Assembly (NCBI GenBank): GCA_963720375.1
Contig: CAVRFM010000022.1
Location: forward strand, 1-35,648
DNA from: JAPLHP01 sp963720375
GTDB taxonomy: Bacteria > Chloroflexota > Dehalococcoidia > UBA2247 > RBG-13-53-26
Reading direction: 5' to 3'
DNA: 35,648 bases
Below are positions 8,036 through 16,126 of the stretch, in pieces; the stretch's first letter is position 1, and each line of letters opens with the position of its first letter. The notes under the pieces were generated by a model. It was not told the DNA's origin and did not search any database. It saw only the letters and a program-made list of their open reading frames with translations. Position numbers and translations under genes: made by a program.

Positions 8036-8159
8036 CTTACCCCGCTCGGGCAGTAGTTTATGAAAAGGTGCCACAAGGATGCATGTATCAGGAATTCGCC
8101 TCGGATGATAGCATAAACTGACGTGGAATGTCAAAGTCTAGGAAGCCGTGCGTGGGAAC

Positions 8160-8184
8160 GGCGTAGCGATTTGGGCGCTACGCC
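8160..8184. promoter_or_regulatory. Perfect 9-bp hairpin
   Basis: GGCGTAGCG (8160-8168) and CGCTACGCC (8176-8184) form a perfect GC-rich stem with a 7-base loop (ATTTGGG). It could be a structured leader, a protein site or the end of an old mobile element. It has no T tract on either strand. Confidence 0.45.
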
Positions 8185-8351
8185 CAGACGGCGATCACCA
8201 GGGGTGTCGCAGGGTCGCCGTTGAGATCGGCCACGGCGCCCTCCCTTCCGGGGATCATCTCGGCTGAGGGGATGGCTCGGCTGGCGAGCATTCCTTTGTT
8301 CGTGCTGATCGGTTAGTGATGTGGTATGATGTTGGTGGAGGTTTGGGTAAT

Positions 8352-8401
8352 GCCAACGTGTTGGCCTGTTAATGCTGGACTTCATGTACTTGAAATACAT
8401 G
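8352..8401. promoter_or_regulatory. Two palindromes upstream of the zinc-finger/lemA/M48 operon, candidate operators
   Basis: GCCAAC (8352-8357) with GTTGGC (8360-8365), and CATGTA (8383-8388) with TACATG (8396-8401) around 7 bases. Both lie 65-115 bases before the GTG at 8468, where a promoter for that operon would be expected. A regulator cannot be named from the window. Confidence 0.35.
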
Positions 8402-8467
8402 TGCAAGGTTGATTTCACTTGATTCTTGAGTAAAATAGGTATGGTTTAATGTCTAAGGGGGAAATCG

Positions 8468-8890
8468 GTGGACTGTCCGGCATGTAAAGGGGTGGTGGTG
8501 GTGGTGGAGTATGAGAGAATTGAGCTCGACTACTGCACGAAGTGCTACGGCATCTGGTTTGATGCCGGAGAGCTGGAGTTGCTGGAAGCACGTTTGGGGT
8601 TGGAAGGCGGGGCGCTTAGTGTGCATGAGATCATGGCCTTGCCTGAAGAGAAGGTGGCTGAGAAGTCGAGAAGGTGTCCGATATGCAGAAGGAAAATGAA
8701 AAAGGTTTACATTGGCTCCGATCCGAAGGTGTTGATAGACGTCTGTCCCAGGGGAGATGGGCTATGGTTCGATAGCGGTGAAGTCAGCCAGGTGCTGGCA
8801 CAGTTGAAAGACAAAGACAAAAGCCATACGGGCCATAAGCACAGCAGGGTTGTTCACTTTTTGGGAGAGGTATTCAAAGTCAGAGAATAA
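8468..8890 (+). CDS. zf-TFIIB-type zinc-ribbon protein
   Basis: A 140-residue protein with two copies of a TFIIB-like zinc-ribbon module. The first has CPAC (residues 3-6) and CTKCYGIWFDAGELELLE. The second has CPIC, CPRGDGLWFDSGEV and adjacent residues. The paired pattern C-x2-C ... C-x2-C-x-G-x-W-F-D-x-G-E-L is the hallmark of the zf-TFIIB family of small bacterial proteins of unknown role. The second module's last pair is degenerate (CPRG instead of C-x2-C), so it may not bind zinc. The start is GTG 8468 with an AGGGGG-type site just before it. It stands 27 bases before lemA and is followed by an M48 protease, a grouping that suggests a membrane-protein quality-control or stress unit. Confidence 0.8.
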   Translation: MDCPACKGVVVVVEYERIELDYCTKCYGIWFDAGELELLEARLGLEGGALSVHEIMALPEEKVAEKSRRCPICRRKMKKVYIGSDPKVLIDVCPRGDGLWFDSGEVSQVLAQLKDKDKSHTGHKHSRVVHFLGEVFKVRE

Positions 8891-8905
8891 TAGAGATCTG
8901 TTTCG

Positions 8906-8916
8906 AGGAGGTGATC
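8906..8916 (+). promoter_or_regulatory. Full-length Shine-Dalgarno site of lemA
   Basis: AGGAGGTGATC is a complete complement of the conserved 3' end of 16S rRNA, ending one base before the lemA ATG at 8918. It shows that this organism uses canonical ribosome binding sites, in contrast to the leaderless-looking starts of gyrB and the 25685 kinase gene. Confidence 0.8.
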
Positions 8917-8917
8917 T

Positions 8918-9481
8918 ATGATCGCATTGTATATTGTTCTTGGGGTGGTGGTGGTTCTTCTTATCCTGTTGGTGGGGGTATACAACGGGCTGGTAAGGGC
9001 GCGCAATCAGACTAAGAACGCCTGGGCCCAGATCGACGTCCAGCTCAAGAGAAGGCATGACCTGATCCCGAACCTGGTGGAAACAGTTAAAGGTTATAAG
9101 AACTTCGAAAGGGAGACGCTGGAAGCGGTCACCAATGCCCGCAATCTGGCGCAGAAGGCGGTTGGCACCGGTGTGGGAGCCCAGGCCAAGGCCGAGGGCG
9201 AGCTCAGCGGAGCCCTTTCCAGACTGCTGGCTGTGGTGGAAAACTACCCCGACCTGAAAGCCAACAAGAACTTTCTTGCTCTTCAGGAAGAGTTGACCTC
9301 AACGGAGAACAAGATAAGTTTCTCACGCCAGTATTACAATGATTCGGTTCTGGGCTACAACAATAAGATCCAGATGTTCCCTTCCAATGTTGTGGCGGGA
9401 ATGACCGGTTTCAAGGCTGGCGAGTTCTTTCAGGTTACAGTACCTGAAGAAAAGGAAGTACCCAAGGTTAGCTTCAATTAG
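8918..9481 (+). CDS. lemA: LemA family protein
   Basis: A 187-residue protein, the usual length for LemA. A hydrophobic N-terminal helix (residues 1-24, IALYIVLGVVVVLLILLVGVY) anchors it with the rest outside. It is followed by the family signature NGLVRARNQTKNAWAQIDVQ, then KRRHDLIPNLVETVKGY and a long helical region to LVAGMTGFK-type sequence near the end (NVVAGMTGFKAGEFF). LemA has no settled biochemical role. It is repeatedly found beside HtpX-like M48 proteases, as here, and is thought to work with membrane proteostasis. The strong ribosome site implies high expression. An M48 gene follows 17 bases later, so the two are likely co-transcribed. Confidence 0.93.
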   Translation: MIALYIVLGVVVVLLILLVGVYNGLVRARNQTKNAWAQIDVQLKRRHDLIPNLVETVKGYKNFERETLEAVTNARNLAQKAVGTGVGAQAKAEGELSGALSRLLAVVENYPDLKANKNFLALQEELTSTENKISFSRQYYNDSVLGYNNKIQMFPSNVVAGMTGFKAGEFFQVTVPEEKEVPKVSFN

Positions 9482-9498
9482 CCAAGAGACGCTCCGGT

Positions 9499-10723
9499 AT
9501 GTGGCAACAGATAAGGTCTAACCAGACTAGATCCATAATACTGGTGGCAGCCCTGGGACTGCTGCTGCTCCTGTTGGGCTATTTCTTGGGTAGTAGCTCT
9601 ATTCGGTAGCGGCATTGGCGGCCTGATCGTAGCTCTGGTGGTATGGGTGATCATGAGTCTGATTGCCTATTTCCAGGGGGATAGCATCATTCTCTCCATA
9701 TCCGGAGCGAGGAAGATAAGCCGCGACGATCATCCCCGTCTGTACAACGCTGTCGAGGAAATGAAGATTGCCTCGGGGCTGGAAAAGATGCCGGATATCT
9801 ATATCATCGACGACCCGGCCTTGAATGCCTTTGCCACAGGGAGAGACCCCAATAAAGCCTCCGTTGCTATTACCTCCGGGCTGCTGCAGAAGCTCAACCG
9901 CGATGAGTTGCAGGGTGTTATTGGTCACGAAATATCCCATATAAAGAACCGTGATGTACTGTTAATGGCGCTATGCAGTGTACTGCTTGGGACTATTGTG
10001 ATCCTGGCGTGGTTTGCCTCCAGGATGATGTTGTTTGGCGGTATGCGAGGCAACAGAAGGAATTCCTCATCGGGAGGCGGTGCGGCGGTGGTAATAATCG
10101 TTGTAGCTATACTTCTGATGATACTGGCGCCGATTGCGGCTCAACTGATATACTTCGCAATTTCCAGAAAGAGGGAGTATCTGGCCGATGCCTCCAGTGC
10201 CTTGTACACCAGGTATCCGGAGGGACTGGCTTCGGCACTGGAGAAGTTGGCTGGTTCAACCACCGAGCTGAAGTCGGCCAATCAGGCGCTTGCCCCAATG
10301 TATACGATTAACCCCTTCCGTAGTGGAGGAAGAGCGGCCAGTGATCTGACCAGCACCCACCCGCCAATCTCGGAGAGGGTAAGAATATTGCGGAGTATGG
10401 CGGGAGGCGCCTCACTGGCAGCCTACGACAAAGCTTATCGTGAAGTCAGCCGGTCCGGCAGCGGGGTCATACCCTCCTCTGCTATTGCAGGTGTTCCTGC
10501 CGTAGCTGCACGGAAGCCGGAAGCCGTAGAACCGGAACCGGAGAAGGTCGAACGCACGAGGGAGACCTCTGATCTTCTGTGGAAGTTCAGTGACTATGGT
10601 CTTGTCAACTGCGAGTGCGGTACGAAACTGAGAGTGCCGCCCAAATTCAGAGGCGATAGCATCAGATGCCCGCACTGTGGGAGAGTCAATCCCTTGCCCC
10701 CCAGGCAGAATTCGGCAAGCTGA
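9499..10723 (+). CDS. M48 (HtpX-like) membrane metalloprotease with C-terminal zinc ribbon; one frameshift near the start
   Basis: Zinc-dependent membrane protease. The true start is ATG 9499 (MWQQIRSNQTRSIILVAA). That frame reaches a stop after GSSSIR, while the next frame continues LFGSGIGGLIVALVVWVIM. One extra base near 9587-9592 joins them into about 407 residues, and the intact ORF from 9638 lacks the first membrane helix. The catalytic HEISH lies in GVIGHEISHIKNRD, the third zinc ligand Glu in KREYLADA, and the family tail STHPPISERVRIL is present. Unlike ordinary HtpX (about 290 residues), the chain continues through a Pro/Glu/Lys linker to a Cys4 ribbon (CECG and CPHCG, last 35 residues). 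It follows lemA, and an added cytosolic or external zinc ribbon is unusual. The frameshift could be a sequence error. Confidence 0.87.
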
Positions 10724-10891
10724 TTCACGCTCAGGCGATCCTGTTTCGACAGTTCCGAGGATCAATTCTTTACCCAAGGCGCAATGAATAGTGCTGAGTG
10801 ATCTGGGGCAATTACTGCTTTTCTCACCTGGCTTCCTCTTTTGTGGTCCCCGACGATCAAGATTGCCTTGGTGTTACACCTATATCAAGCG

Positions 10892-12148
10892 ATGAAACAA
10901 GTGCAGACTGCAGGGGCTCTGCTCGAAGGCTATCGGGGTCTGGATCTTACAGACGAGAAGGGCCTTTTGTGCGGTCGGATTCTGGCTGATCTTGGCGCTG
11001 AGGTAATCAAGGTCGAGAGACCACAAGGTGATCCTGCCAGAAGCATCGGTCCCTTTTATGAAGATGTTCCCCACCCGGAGCGCAGCCTTTTCTGGTTTGC
11101 CTACAATGTCAACAAGAAGGGCATAACTCTTGATATTGCAAGGAGAGATGGCCGGGAATTGTTCATGCGATTAGTCAAAAACGTTGACTTTGTCATTGAA
11201 TCGTTTCCACCTGGCTACATGGAAGGCCTTGGCTTAGGTTATCCTGGATTAAGTGAGCATAATCCGCGACTTGTAGTTGCCTCCATAACACCATTTGGGA
11301 GCTGTGGACCTTATCGGGACTACAAGGCTTCAGATATCACCTTGATGGCTATGGGTGGGTATATGTATATGACCGGTGAAACAGATCGGCCTCCGTTGCG
11401 GATCAGTTCCGATCAGGCATATCTGCATGCTGCCAGCGAGGCAGCGGTAGCTACCATAATAGCCCTCTACCACAGTGGGGAGAGTGGTGAGGGACAACAC
11501 ATAGATGTTTCTGCACAGGCCAGTCTCATGACTTGCACTGTGAATGCGGTACCTTTCTGGGAGATGAATCAAGTCATACTGGGAAGAGCGGGGCCTTACC
11601 GTGTTGGCCTTACTGCAGCAAGACAGAGGCAACTATGGGACTGCAAGGATGGCTATGTGATCTTCTATTTTGCAGGGGGAGCTTTTGGCGCCAGGGGCAA
11701 TACTGCCCTGGTGAAGTGGCTGGGGGAGGAGGGACTAGCTGACGATTTTGTTAGAGCCATAGATTGGGATAGCTTTGATATGGCTATGGCGACTGAAGAA
11801 GTGGAAGACCATATAGAAAAACTTGTGGCTGTGCTATTCAAGCGGTACACGGCTGCCGAGTTGTATGAAAATGCTATAGGGCGTGGACTAACCCTTTGCC
11901 CTGTGTTAACACCTGCAGGCATACTCGAGAATTCCCAACTGAAGGCAAGGGACTACTGGACCGAGGTTGAACATGAGGAGTCTGGCAGGAGTTTCAGATA
12001 TCCCGGCCCTTTTGCCAGATTCTCGGACAGGCCCAACCGCTGTGTTCGAGCTCCCCGCATAGGCGAGCATAATGGGGAAATTTATCACGATGGGCTGGGA
12101 CTTTCATATGAGCAATTGGTGAGCTTGAAGCAAGCGCGGGTAATCTGA
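10892..12148 (+). CDS. CaiB/BaiF family CoA-transferase (first of a pair)
   Basis: Class III CoA-transferase that moves CoA between acids through an aspartyl-CoA intermediate. From ATG 10892 it is 418 residues, the family's normal length; an upstream TTG at 10841 would add 17 poorly fitting residues. Family marks are GRILADLGAEVIKVERP (residues about 25-41), FWFAYNVNKKGITLD, ESFPPGYMEGLGLGY, ASITPFG, and SGEGQHIDVS in the middle of the fold. The catalytic Asp lies near DQAYLHAASEA. The stop is 8 bases before a second CaiB gene. CaiB pairs often form heteromers or act on different acids in the same pathway. The substrate cannot be read from sequence, and no dedicated dehydratase or dehydrogenase is adjacent. 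Confidence 0.88.
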   Translation: MKQVQTAGALLEGYRGLDLTDEKGLLCGRILADLGAEVIKVERPQGDPARSIGPFYEDVPHPERSLFWFAYNVNKKGITLDIARRDGRELFMRLVKNVDFVIESFPPGYMEGLGLGYPGLSEHNPRLVVASITPFGSCGPYRDYKASDITLMAMGGYMYMTGETDRPPLRISSDQAYLHAASEAAVATIIALYHSGESGEGQHIDVSAQASLMTCTVNAVPFWEMNQVILGRAGPYRVGLTAARQRQLWDCKDGYVIFYFAGGAFGARGNTALVKWLGEEGLADDFVRAIDWDSFDMAMATEEVEDHIEKLVAVLFKRYTAAELYENAIGRGLTLCPVLTPAGILENSQLKARDYWTEVEHEESGRSFRYPGPFARFSDRPNRCVRAPRIGEHNGEIYHDGLGLSYEQLVSLKQARVI

Positions 12149-12156
12149 TTTGGACT

Positions 12157-13386
12157 ATGGATATAGAGAGATATACGAAACGGGAACCTTTTATGAATGT
12201 GAAGGTCCTGGATTTTACATGGGGTTTAGCCGGGCCATTGGTCACCAAATATCTGGCTGACTACGGAGCAACGGTGGTTCGTGTGGAATCACCGGAGAGG
12301 CCTTGTGGGACAAGGGTATCACCACCTTACAAGGATAATGTTCCGGGAGTGGATCGTGCAGGTTATTTCGCTTTCTTCAATGCCAATAAACATAGCATTA
12401 GCCTGAACTTGAATCATCCCCAGGCGAATGCGATGGTAAAGAGGTTGGTTGGTTGGGCAGATGTGGTTGCAGAGAGCTACGCTCCAGGCACAATGGAGAA
12501 GTGGGGACTAAGCTATGAAAGCCTGAAAGAGACTAAACCTGACATAATTATGCTTCGCAGTTCCAGCCAGGGTCAGGATGGGCCTCACTCTAGCTTCAGT
12601 GCCTTTGGCATTCCCCTGGTAGGGCTGGCTGGTTTTGCCTATTTAACGGGTTGGCCCGATCGCAGTTGCTTGCCGCTGCCATCAGCATATTCAGACCTTA
12701 TAAGCCCGCGGTTCGCCGCAGCAGCGCTGATTGCAGCTCTTGATTACCGGCGGCGTACGGGGAAGGGGCAGTATATTGATTGCTCTCAATTAGAGTCCAG
12801 TATCCATTTTCTGGCCCCGGTTATACTGGATTATACATTCAATGGCCGTGAGTCGGGAAGACTTGGCAATTCTCACCCTTCCGCCTGTCCACATGGTGTC
12901 TATCGTTGCAAGGGCGAAGATCGATGGTGTGCCATTGCTGTGTTTAATGACAAGGAATGGCAGTCCTTCTGCTGCCTCTGCAATCCGGAGTGGGGTCAGG
13001 ATCGGAGGTTTCGTACCTTGCTGGATAGAAAGAACAATGAGGACGAGTTGAACCGACTCATAGGAGAATGGACGGTTAGATTTACTGCTGAAGAGGTAAT
13101 GGCCCAGATGCAGGAAAGCGGCATTGCTGCTGGTGTAGTTCAGAATGCCAGAGACCTGTGTCTCGACCGGCAGTTGAAAGAAGGTGGCTATTTCTGGAGA
13201 TTGAATCATCCGGTTCTGGGTTTCTTCCCTCATATGGGGCAGCCTTCCAGACTGTCAAAGACGCCTGCAATGGCCAAGATCCCTGCCCCGTGTCTGGGGG
13301 AACATACCGAGTATGTCTGCACGCAGATACTGGGTATGTCCGATGATGAATTTCTGGGTTTGTATCAAGCTGGCATATTTGAGTGA
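12157..13386 (+). CDS. CaiB/BaiF family CoA-transferase (second of a pair)
   Basis: A 409-residue class III CoA-transferase. It could start at 12157 or, more like its relatives, at ATG 12193 (MNVKVLDFTWGLAGPLVTKY). The following LADYGATVVRVESPERP, NANKHSISLNL, ESYAPGTMEKWGLSY and GKGQYIDCSQLES are the usual family blocks. It is clearly diverged from its upstream neighbour, so the pair is not a recent duplication. It is arranged in one operon with that neighbour (8-base gap) and with the transglutaminase-like gene (15-base gap). Function by analogy is activation of a carboxylic acid by CoA transfer. The acid is unknown. Confidence 0.88.
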   Translation: MDIERYTKREPFMNVKVLDFTWGLAGPLVTKYLADYGATVVRVESPERPCGTRVSPPYKDNVPGVDRAGYFAFFNANKHSISLNLNHPQANAMVKRLVGWADVVAESYAPGTMEKWGLSYESLKETKPDIIMLRSSSQGQDGPHSSFSAFGIPLVGLAGFAYLTGWPDRSCLPLPSAYSDLISPRFAAAALIAALDYRRRTGKGQYIDCSQLESSIHFLAPVILDYTFNGRESGRLGNSHPSACPHGVYRCKGEDRWCAIAVFNDKEWQSFCCLCNPEWGQDRRFRTLLDRKNNEDELNRLIGEWTVRFTAEEVMAQMQESGIAAGVVQNARDLCLDRQLKEGGYFWRLNHPVLGFFPHMGQPSRLSKTPAMAKIPAPCLGEHTEYVCTQILGMSDDEFLGLYQAGIFE

Positions 13387-13401
13387 AATGGGGATCGTGC
13401 T

Positions 13402-14055
13402 GTGGATCGAGTAGATGAATACCTGCTACCTACCCGGCTCTGCGATTTTGACAGGCATTCATCTATAGGGGAGAAAGCTTCTCAGATAACTCAGGGCTGT
13501 TCCGGTGACAGGCAGCGATTCGATAGTGTCTATCAGTTTGTGAAAGAACTTCCCTACGGGCTTGAGGACTGGGATGTGAAGGCATCGGAAACATTGAGAA
13601 AAGGGTGGGGAATGTGCTGCGGCAAGACCAACCTTCTGGTGGCTATGTCGCGGACATTGTTGATTCCAGCGAGATACAGGGTATTCAGGATCAGGGCTGA
13701 GCGAAGGTTGCTGGGGCGGGTGATAGAGCAGGATAAGAAGCTCGCTGGCCAACTTGGTGACCTACCTGCAGAACAGGATCATCTGCAGTGTGAAGTCTAT
13801 CTTGGTGATTGGGAGGTCCATGATCCCTCAAGGGACTCTGCCTTTGAAAGTGGTCTGAAACTGCTTGGTATCCCTCTGGAAAGGGTGCCGGTGCTCGGCA
13901 TAGATGGTGAGGTTCAGTTTACGATCTTGGCCTCTGTTGATGAGTGGGCCAGAAGACGGCAAGAGAACCGCAGGTTTCGGAAGAAGCGTGAGTCTCTCTT
14001 TGCCAGAGTGAATGAGGAGATAGACAAGATCAGGCAAATGGGCAGGCAGTCATAA
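13402..14055 (+). CDS. Transglutaminase-like cysteine-protease-fold protein
   Basis: A 217-residue soluble protein starting at GTG 13402. The transglutaminase-like core is seen as the nucleophilic Cys motif GWGMCCGKTNLLVAMSR (about residues 68-84, with the family's G-x-C-x3-K/A arrangement), the His in DHLQCEVYLGDW and the Asp in VHDPSRD. Together these make the Cys-His-Asp triad. The C-terminal tail is basic and helical (RRRQENRRFRKKRES). Bacterial members are peptidases or amidases of mostly unknown substrate. There is no signal peptide, so the protein is probably cytosolic. It sits in the forward gene run after the CoA-transferases, without an obvious functional tie to them. Confidence 0.78.
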   Translation: MDRVDEYLLPTRLCDFDRHSSIGEKASQITQGCSGDRQRFDSVYQFVKELPYGLEDWDVKASETLRKGWGMCCGKTNLLVAMSRTLLIPARYRVFRIRAERRLLGRVIEQDKKLAGQLGDLPAEQDHLQCEVYLGDWEVHDPSRDSAFESGLKLLGIPLERVPVLGIDGEVQFTILASVDEWARRRQENRRFRKKRESLFARVNEEIDKIRQMGRQS

Positions 14056-14109
14056 GCGGGAGATACTCGCATGACAGAGCTAGACATGGGATGGTAAGAT
14101 GCAGGAGAG

Positions 14110-15435
14110 ATGGATCTGTTTGATTTTGAGCGTGAGCGTCAAATGAATAAAGAGGCGCCATTGGCAGCTAGAATGCGCTCCAGAAACTTCGCTGAGTTTG
14201 TGGGCCAGGAGCATCTGGTGGGTGAAGGGCGGGTGGTGAGGAAGAGCATCGAGGCTGACCAGTTATCTTCCATGATTCTGTGGGGGCCACCGGGAAGCGG
14301 CAAGACGACGCTGGCTTATATAATTGCCAGTATTACTAAATCGCATTTCAGTCCGGTATCGGCGGTGAGTTCTGGTGTGGCCGATCTGCGCCGCGTTGTT
14401 GAGGAAGCCAAGGAAAGGCGCGGTATGCACCAGCAGCGGACGATACTGTTTATAGATGAGATCCACCGCTTCAATAAAGCTCAGCAGGACGCTATCCTCC
14501 CCTATGTTGAGGATGGCACTATAACTCTTATTGGGGCAACCACAGAGAACCCATCCTTTGAAGTTATCTCTCCGTTGCTTTCACGATGCAGGGTATTTGT
14601 GCTTAATGCGTTGGATGACGAACAGGTAGGTGTCATTGTCAGACGGGCACTGGAAGACGAAGAGAGAGGGTTGGGTAAGCTCCAGGTAGAAGTGGATGCT
14701 GATGCTATGAAACATTTGATTGCTATGTCGAATGGGGACGGGCGAACAGCTCTAAACGCACTGGAGCTGGCAGTGCTGGCCACCCAGCCTGATGCGGAGG
14801 GCAAGAGGAAGATTTCTCTGGCCACTGTCGAGGATGCCCTTCAGCATCGCGCGCTACTCTATGATAGAGCTGGGGAAGAACACTATAACCTGATCTCTGC
14901 TTTACATAAATCTCTTAGAGGGTCAGATCCGGATGCTGCTTTATACTGGCTTGGTCGGATGCTGGAGGCAGGAGAGGACCCCTTATACGTTGTCCGACGG
15001 CTTGTGCGTTTTGCCTCCGAAGATGTGGGTATGGCCGATCCTCAAGCCCTGGCAGTAGCAGTAGCTGCTCAACAGGCAGTCCATTTTGTGGGCATGCCAG
15101 AAGGCAATCTGGCTCTGGCTGAGGCGGTGGTATATCTGGCTACTGCCCCGAAGAGCAACTCTCTATATCGAGCTTATTCCGAAGTGCAAAAGGATATAAG
15201 GCAGACTGGCAATCAGCCTGTGCCCATGCATTTGCGGAATCCGGTAACTTCTCTGATGCGAGAGTCGGGGTATGGTAAAGGCTATAAGTACGCTCATGAT
15301 TATGAGGGGCACTTTGTGGAGCAACAGAACATGCCTGACAGCCTCCGGGATAGACATTACTATAGCCCTGGGGACCAAGGTTATGAAAAAGAGATTAAGG
15401 CCAGGATCAAAGAATGGTGGAAAGGGAAAAAATAA
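14110..15435 (+). CDS. rarA: Replication-associated recombination protein A (RarA/MgsA, AAA+ ATPase)
   Basis: A 441-residue AAA+ ATPase of the RarA/MgsA/WRNIP1 family, which acts at stalled replication forks and is related to clamp loaders. Walker A is GPPGSGKT (residues 59-66). Walker B is LFIDEIHRFNKAQQDA (starting about 113), and sensor 1 is GATTENPSFEV. The arginine-finger region SRCRVFVL and the C-terminal tetramerisation domain (YWLGRMLEAGEDPLYVVRR, then VYLATAPKSNS) are complete. The gene is intact over its full normal length. It overlaps the next gene by 22 bases, implying co-translation. The start fits the family (MDLFDFERE), with AGGAGAG just upstream. Confidence 0.95.
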   Translation: MDLFDFERERQMNKEAPLAARMRSRNFAEFVGQEHLVGEGRVVRKSIEADQLSSMILWGPPGSGKTTLAYIIASITKSHFSPVSAVSSGVADLRRVVEEAKERRGMHQQRTILFIDEIHRFNKAQQDAILPYVEDGTITLIGATTENPSFEVISPLLSRCRVFVLNALDDEQVGVIVRRALEDEERGLGKLQVEVDADAMKHLIAMSNGDGRTALNALELAVLATQPDAEGKRKISLATVEDALQHRALLYDRAGEEHYNLISALHKSLRGSDPDAALYWLGRMLEAGEDPLYVVRRLVRFASEDVGMADPQALAVAVAAQQAVHFVGMPEGNLALAEAVVYLATAPKSNSLYRAYSEVQKDIRQTGNQPVPMHLRNPVTSLMRESGYGKGYKYAHDYEGHFVEQQNMPDSLRDRHYYSPGDQGYEKEIKARIKEWWKGKK

Positions 15436-16073
15436 CTCAGGACTGCGTAAGGTTCTCTGGAGTTGGTCTGGAGTTCGAAGGGATTCTGCACTTGCCGGAG
15501 GGAGAAGCACCGCTTCCTGCAGTAGTCGTATGCCATCCGCACCCGCTTTATGGTGGGGACATGCATAACAATGTAGTTTTGGCGATAAGTGATGCTCTTG
15601 CCGAAGCATCAATTGCTGTCTTGCGTTTCAACTTCCGAGGTGTTGGCAGGAGTGAAGGTGAATATGATGAGGGTAATGGTGAGCAGGAGGATGTGGTTGC
15701 CGCTCTTGCTTTCCTGGAATCTTTGAACAAGGTTGATCAAAGCAGGATAGGTTTAGCAGGCTATTCCTTCGGAACCAAGGTGGCGCTCCCAGTAGCGTTG
15801 CGGCAGCAGAAAGTACGAGCTTTAGCACTGGTGTCTCCCTTCTTAGTGGACGCAGAGTGGGAACAGTTGAAGAGTTATGCAGTTCCTAAACTCTTTCTCT
15901 GTGGCAGTGATGATGGTTTTGTTTCGTCTCACAAGGTAGAGCGTTTAACTGCAGGATTACCTGGACTGAGCCAGTTTGAGGTTATTGCTGGGGCTGATCA
16001 TTTCTGGGGGGGATATGAAGCGGAGGTTGGCCGGAAGGTGACAGCTTTTTTTGAAGCAGTTTTTCATGTTTGA
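15414..16073 (+). CDS. Alpha/beta hydrolase (COG2945-like)
   Basis: A 219-residue serine hydrolase. The oxyanion-loop motif CHPHPLYGGDMHNNVV (about residues 39-54) and the downstream RFNFRGVGRSEGEYD are characteristic of this small hydrolase group. The nucleophile is Ser in GYSFGTKVA, the acid is probably Asp in LCGSDDGFV, and the His is in GADHFWGG near the end. There is no signal peptide. The start at 15414 lies inside the end of rarA, a 22-base overlap. The substrate is unknown; relatives are annotated as esterases or dienelactone-hydrolase-like proteins. Confidence 0.87.
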   Translation: MVEREKITQDCVRFSGVGLEFEGILHLPEGEAPLPAVVVCHPHPLYGGDMHNNVVLAISDALAEASIAVLRFNFRGVGRSEGEYDEGNGEQEDVVAALAFLESLNKVDQSRIGLAGYSFGTKVALPVALRQQKVRALALVSPFLVDAEWEQLKSYAVPKLFLCGSDDGFVSSHKVERLTAGLPGLSQFEVIAGADHFWGGYEAEVGRKVTAFFEAVFHV

Positions 16074-16126
16074 AGATGCATCATAAGAACGGTTCATTAA
16101 GTTAAGCAAGACACAAGAGGAGCTGA

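Larger units (their letters stand above)
7914..8467. other. Structured divergent intergenic region (554 bp)
   Basis: No convincing gene lies between the repeat surface protein (minus) and the zinc-finger/LemA/M48 operon (plus). The region holds two perfect 9-bp stem hairpins and two palindromes near the plus-strand gene, listed separately. A further 7-bp arm pair, ACGGCGA (8188-8194) and TCGCCGT (8215-8221), follows the second hairpin. On the minus strand a short frame reads PLVIAVWA before a stop near 8174. I considered it a possible gene remnant but cannot assign it. Confidence 0.5.

Noticed and set aside
8131..8418. 95-codon minus-strand ORF in the intergenic region
   Set aside because: Arg/Pro/His-rich, crosses both a hairpin and the palindromes, no ribosome site; likely chance.
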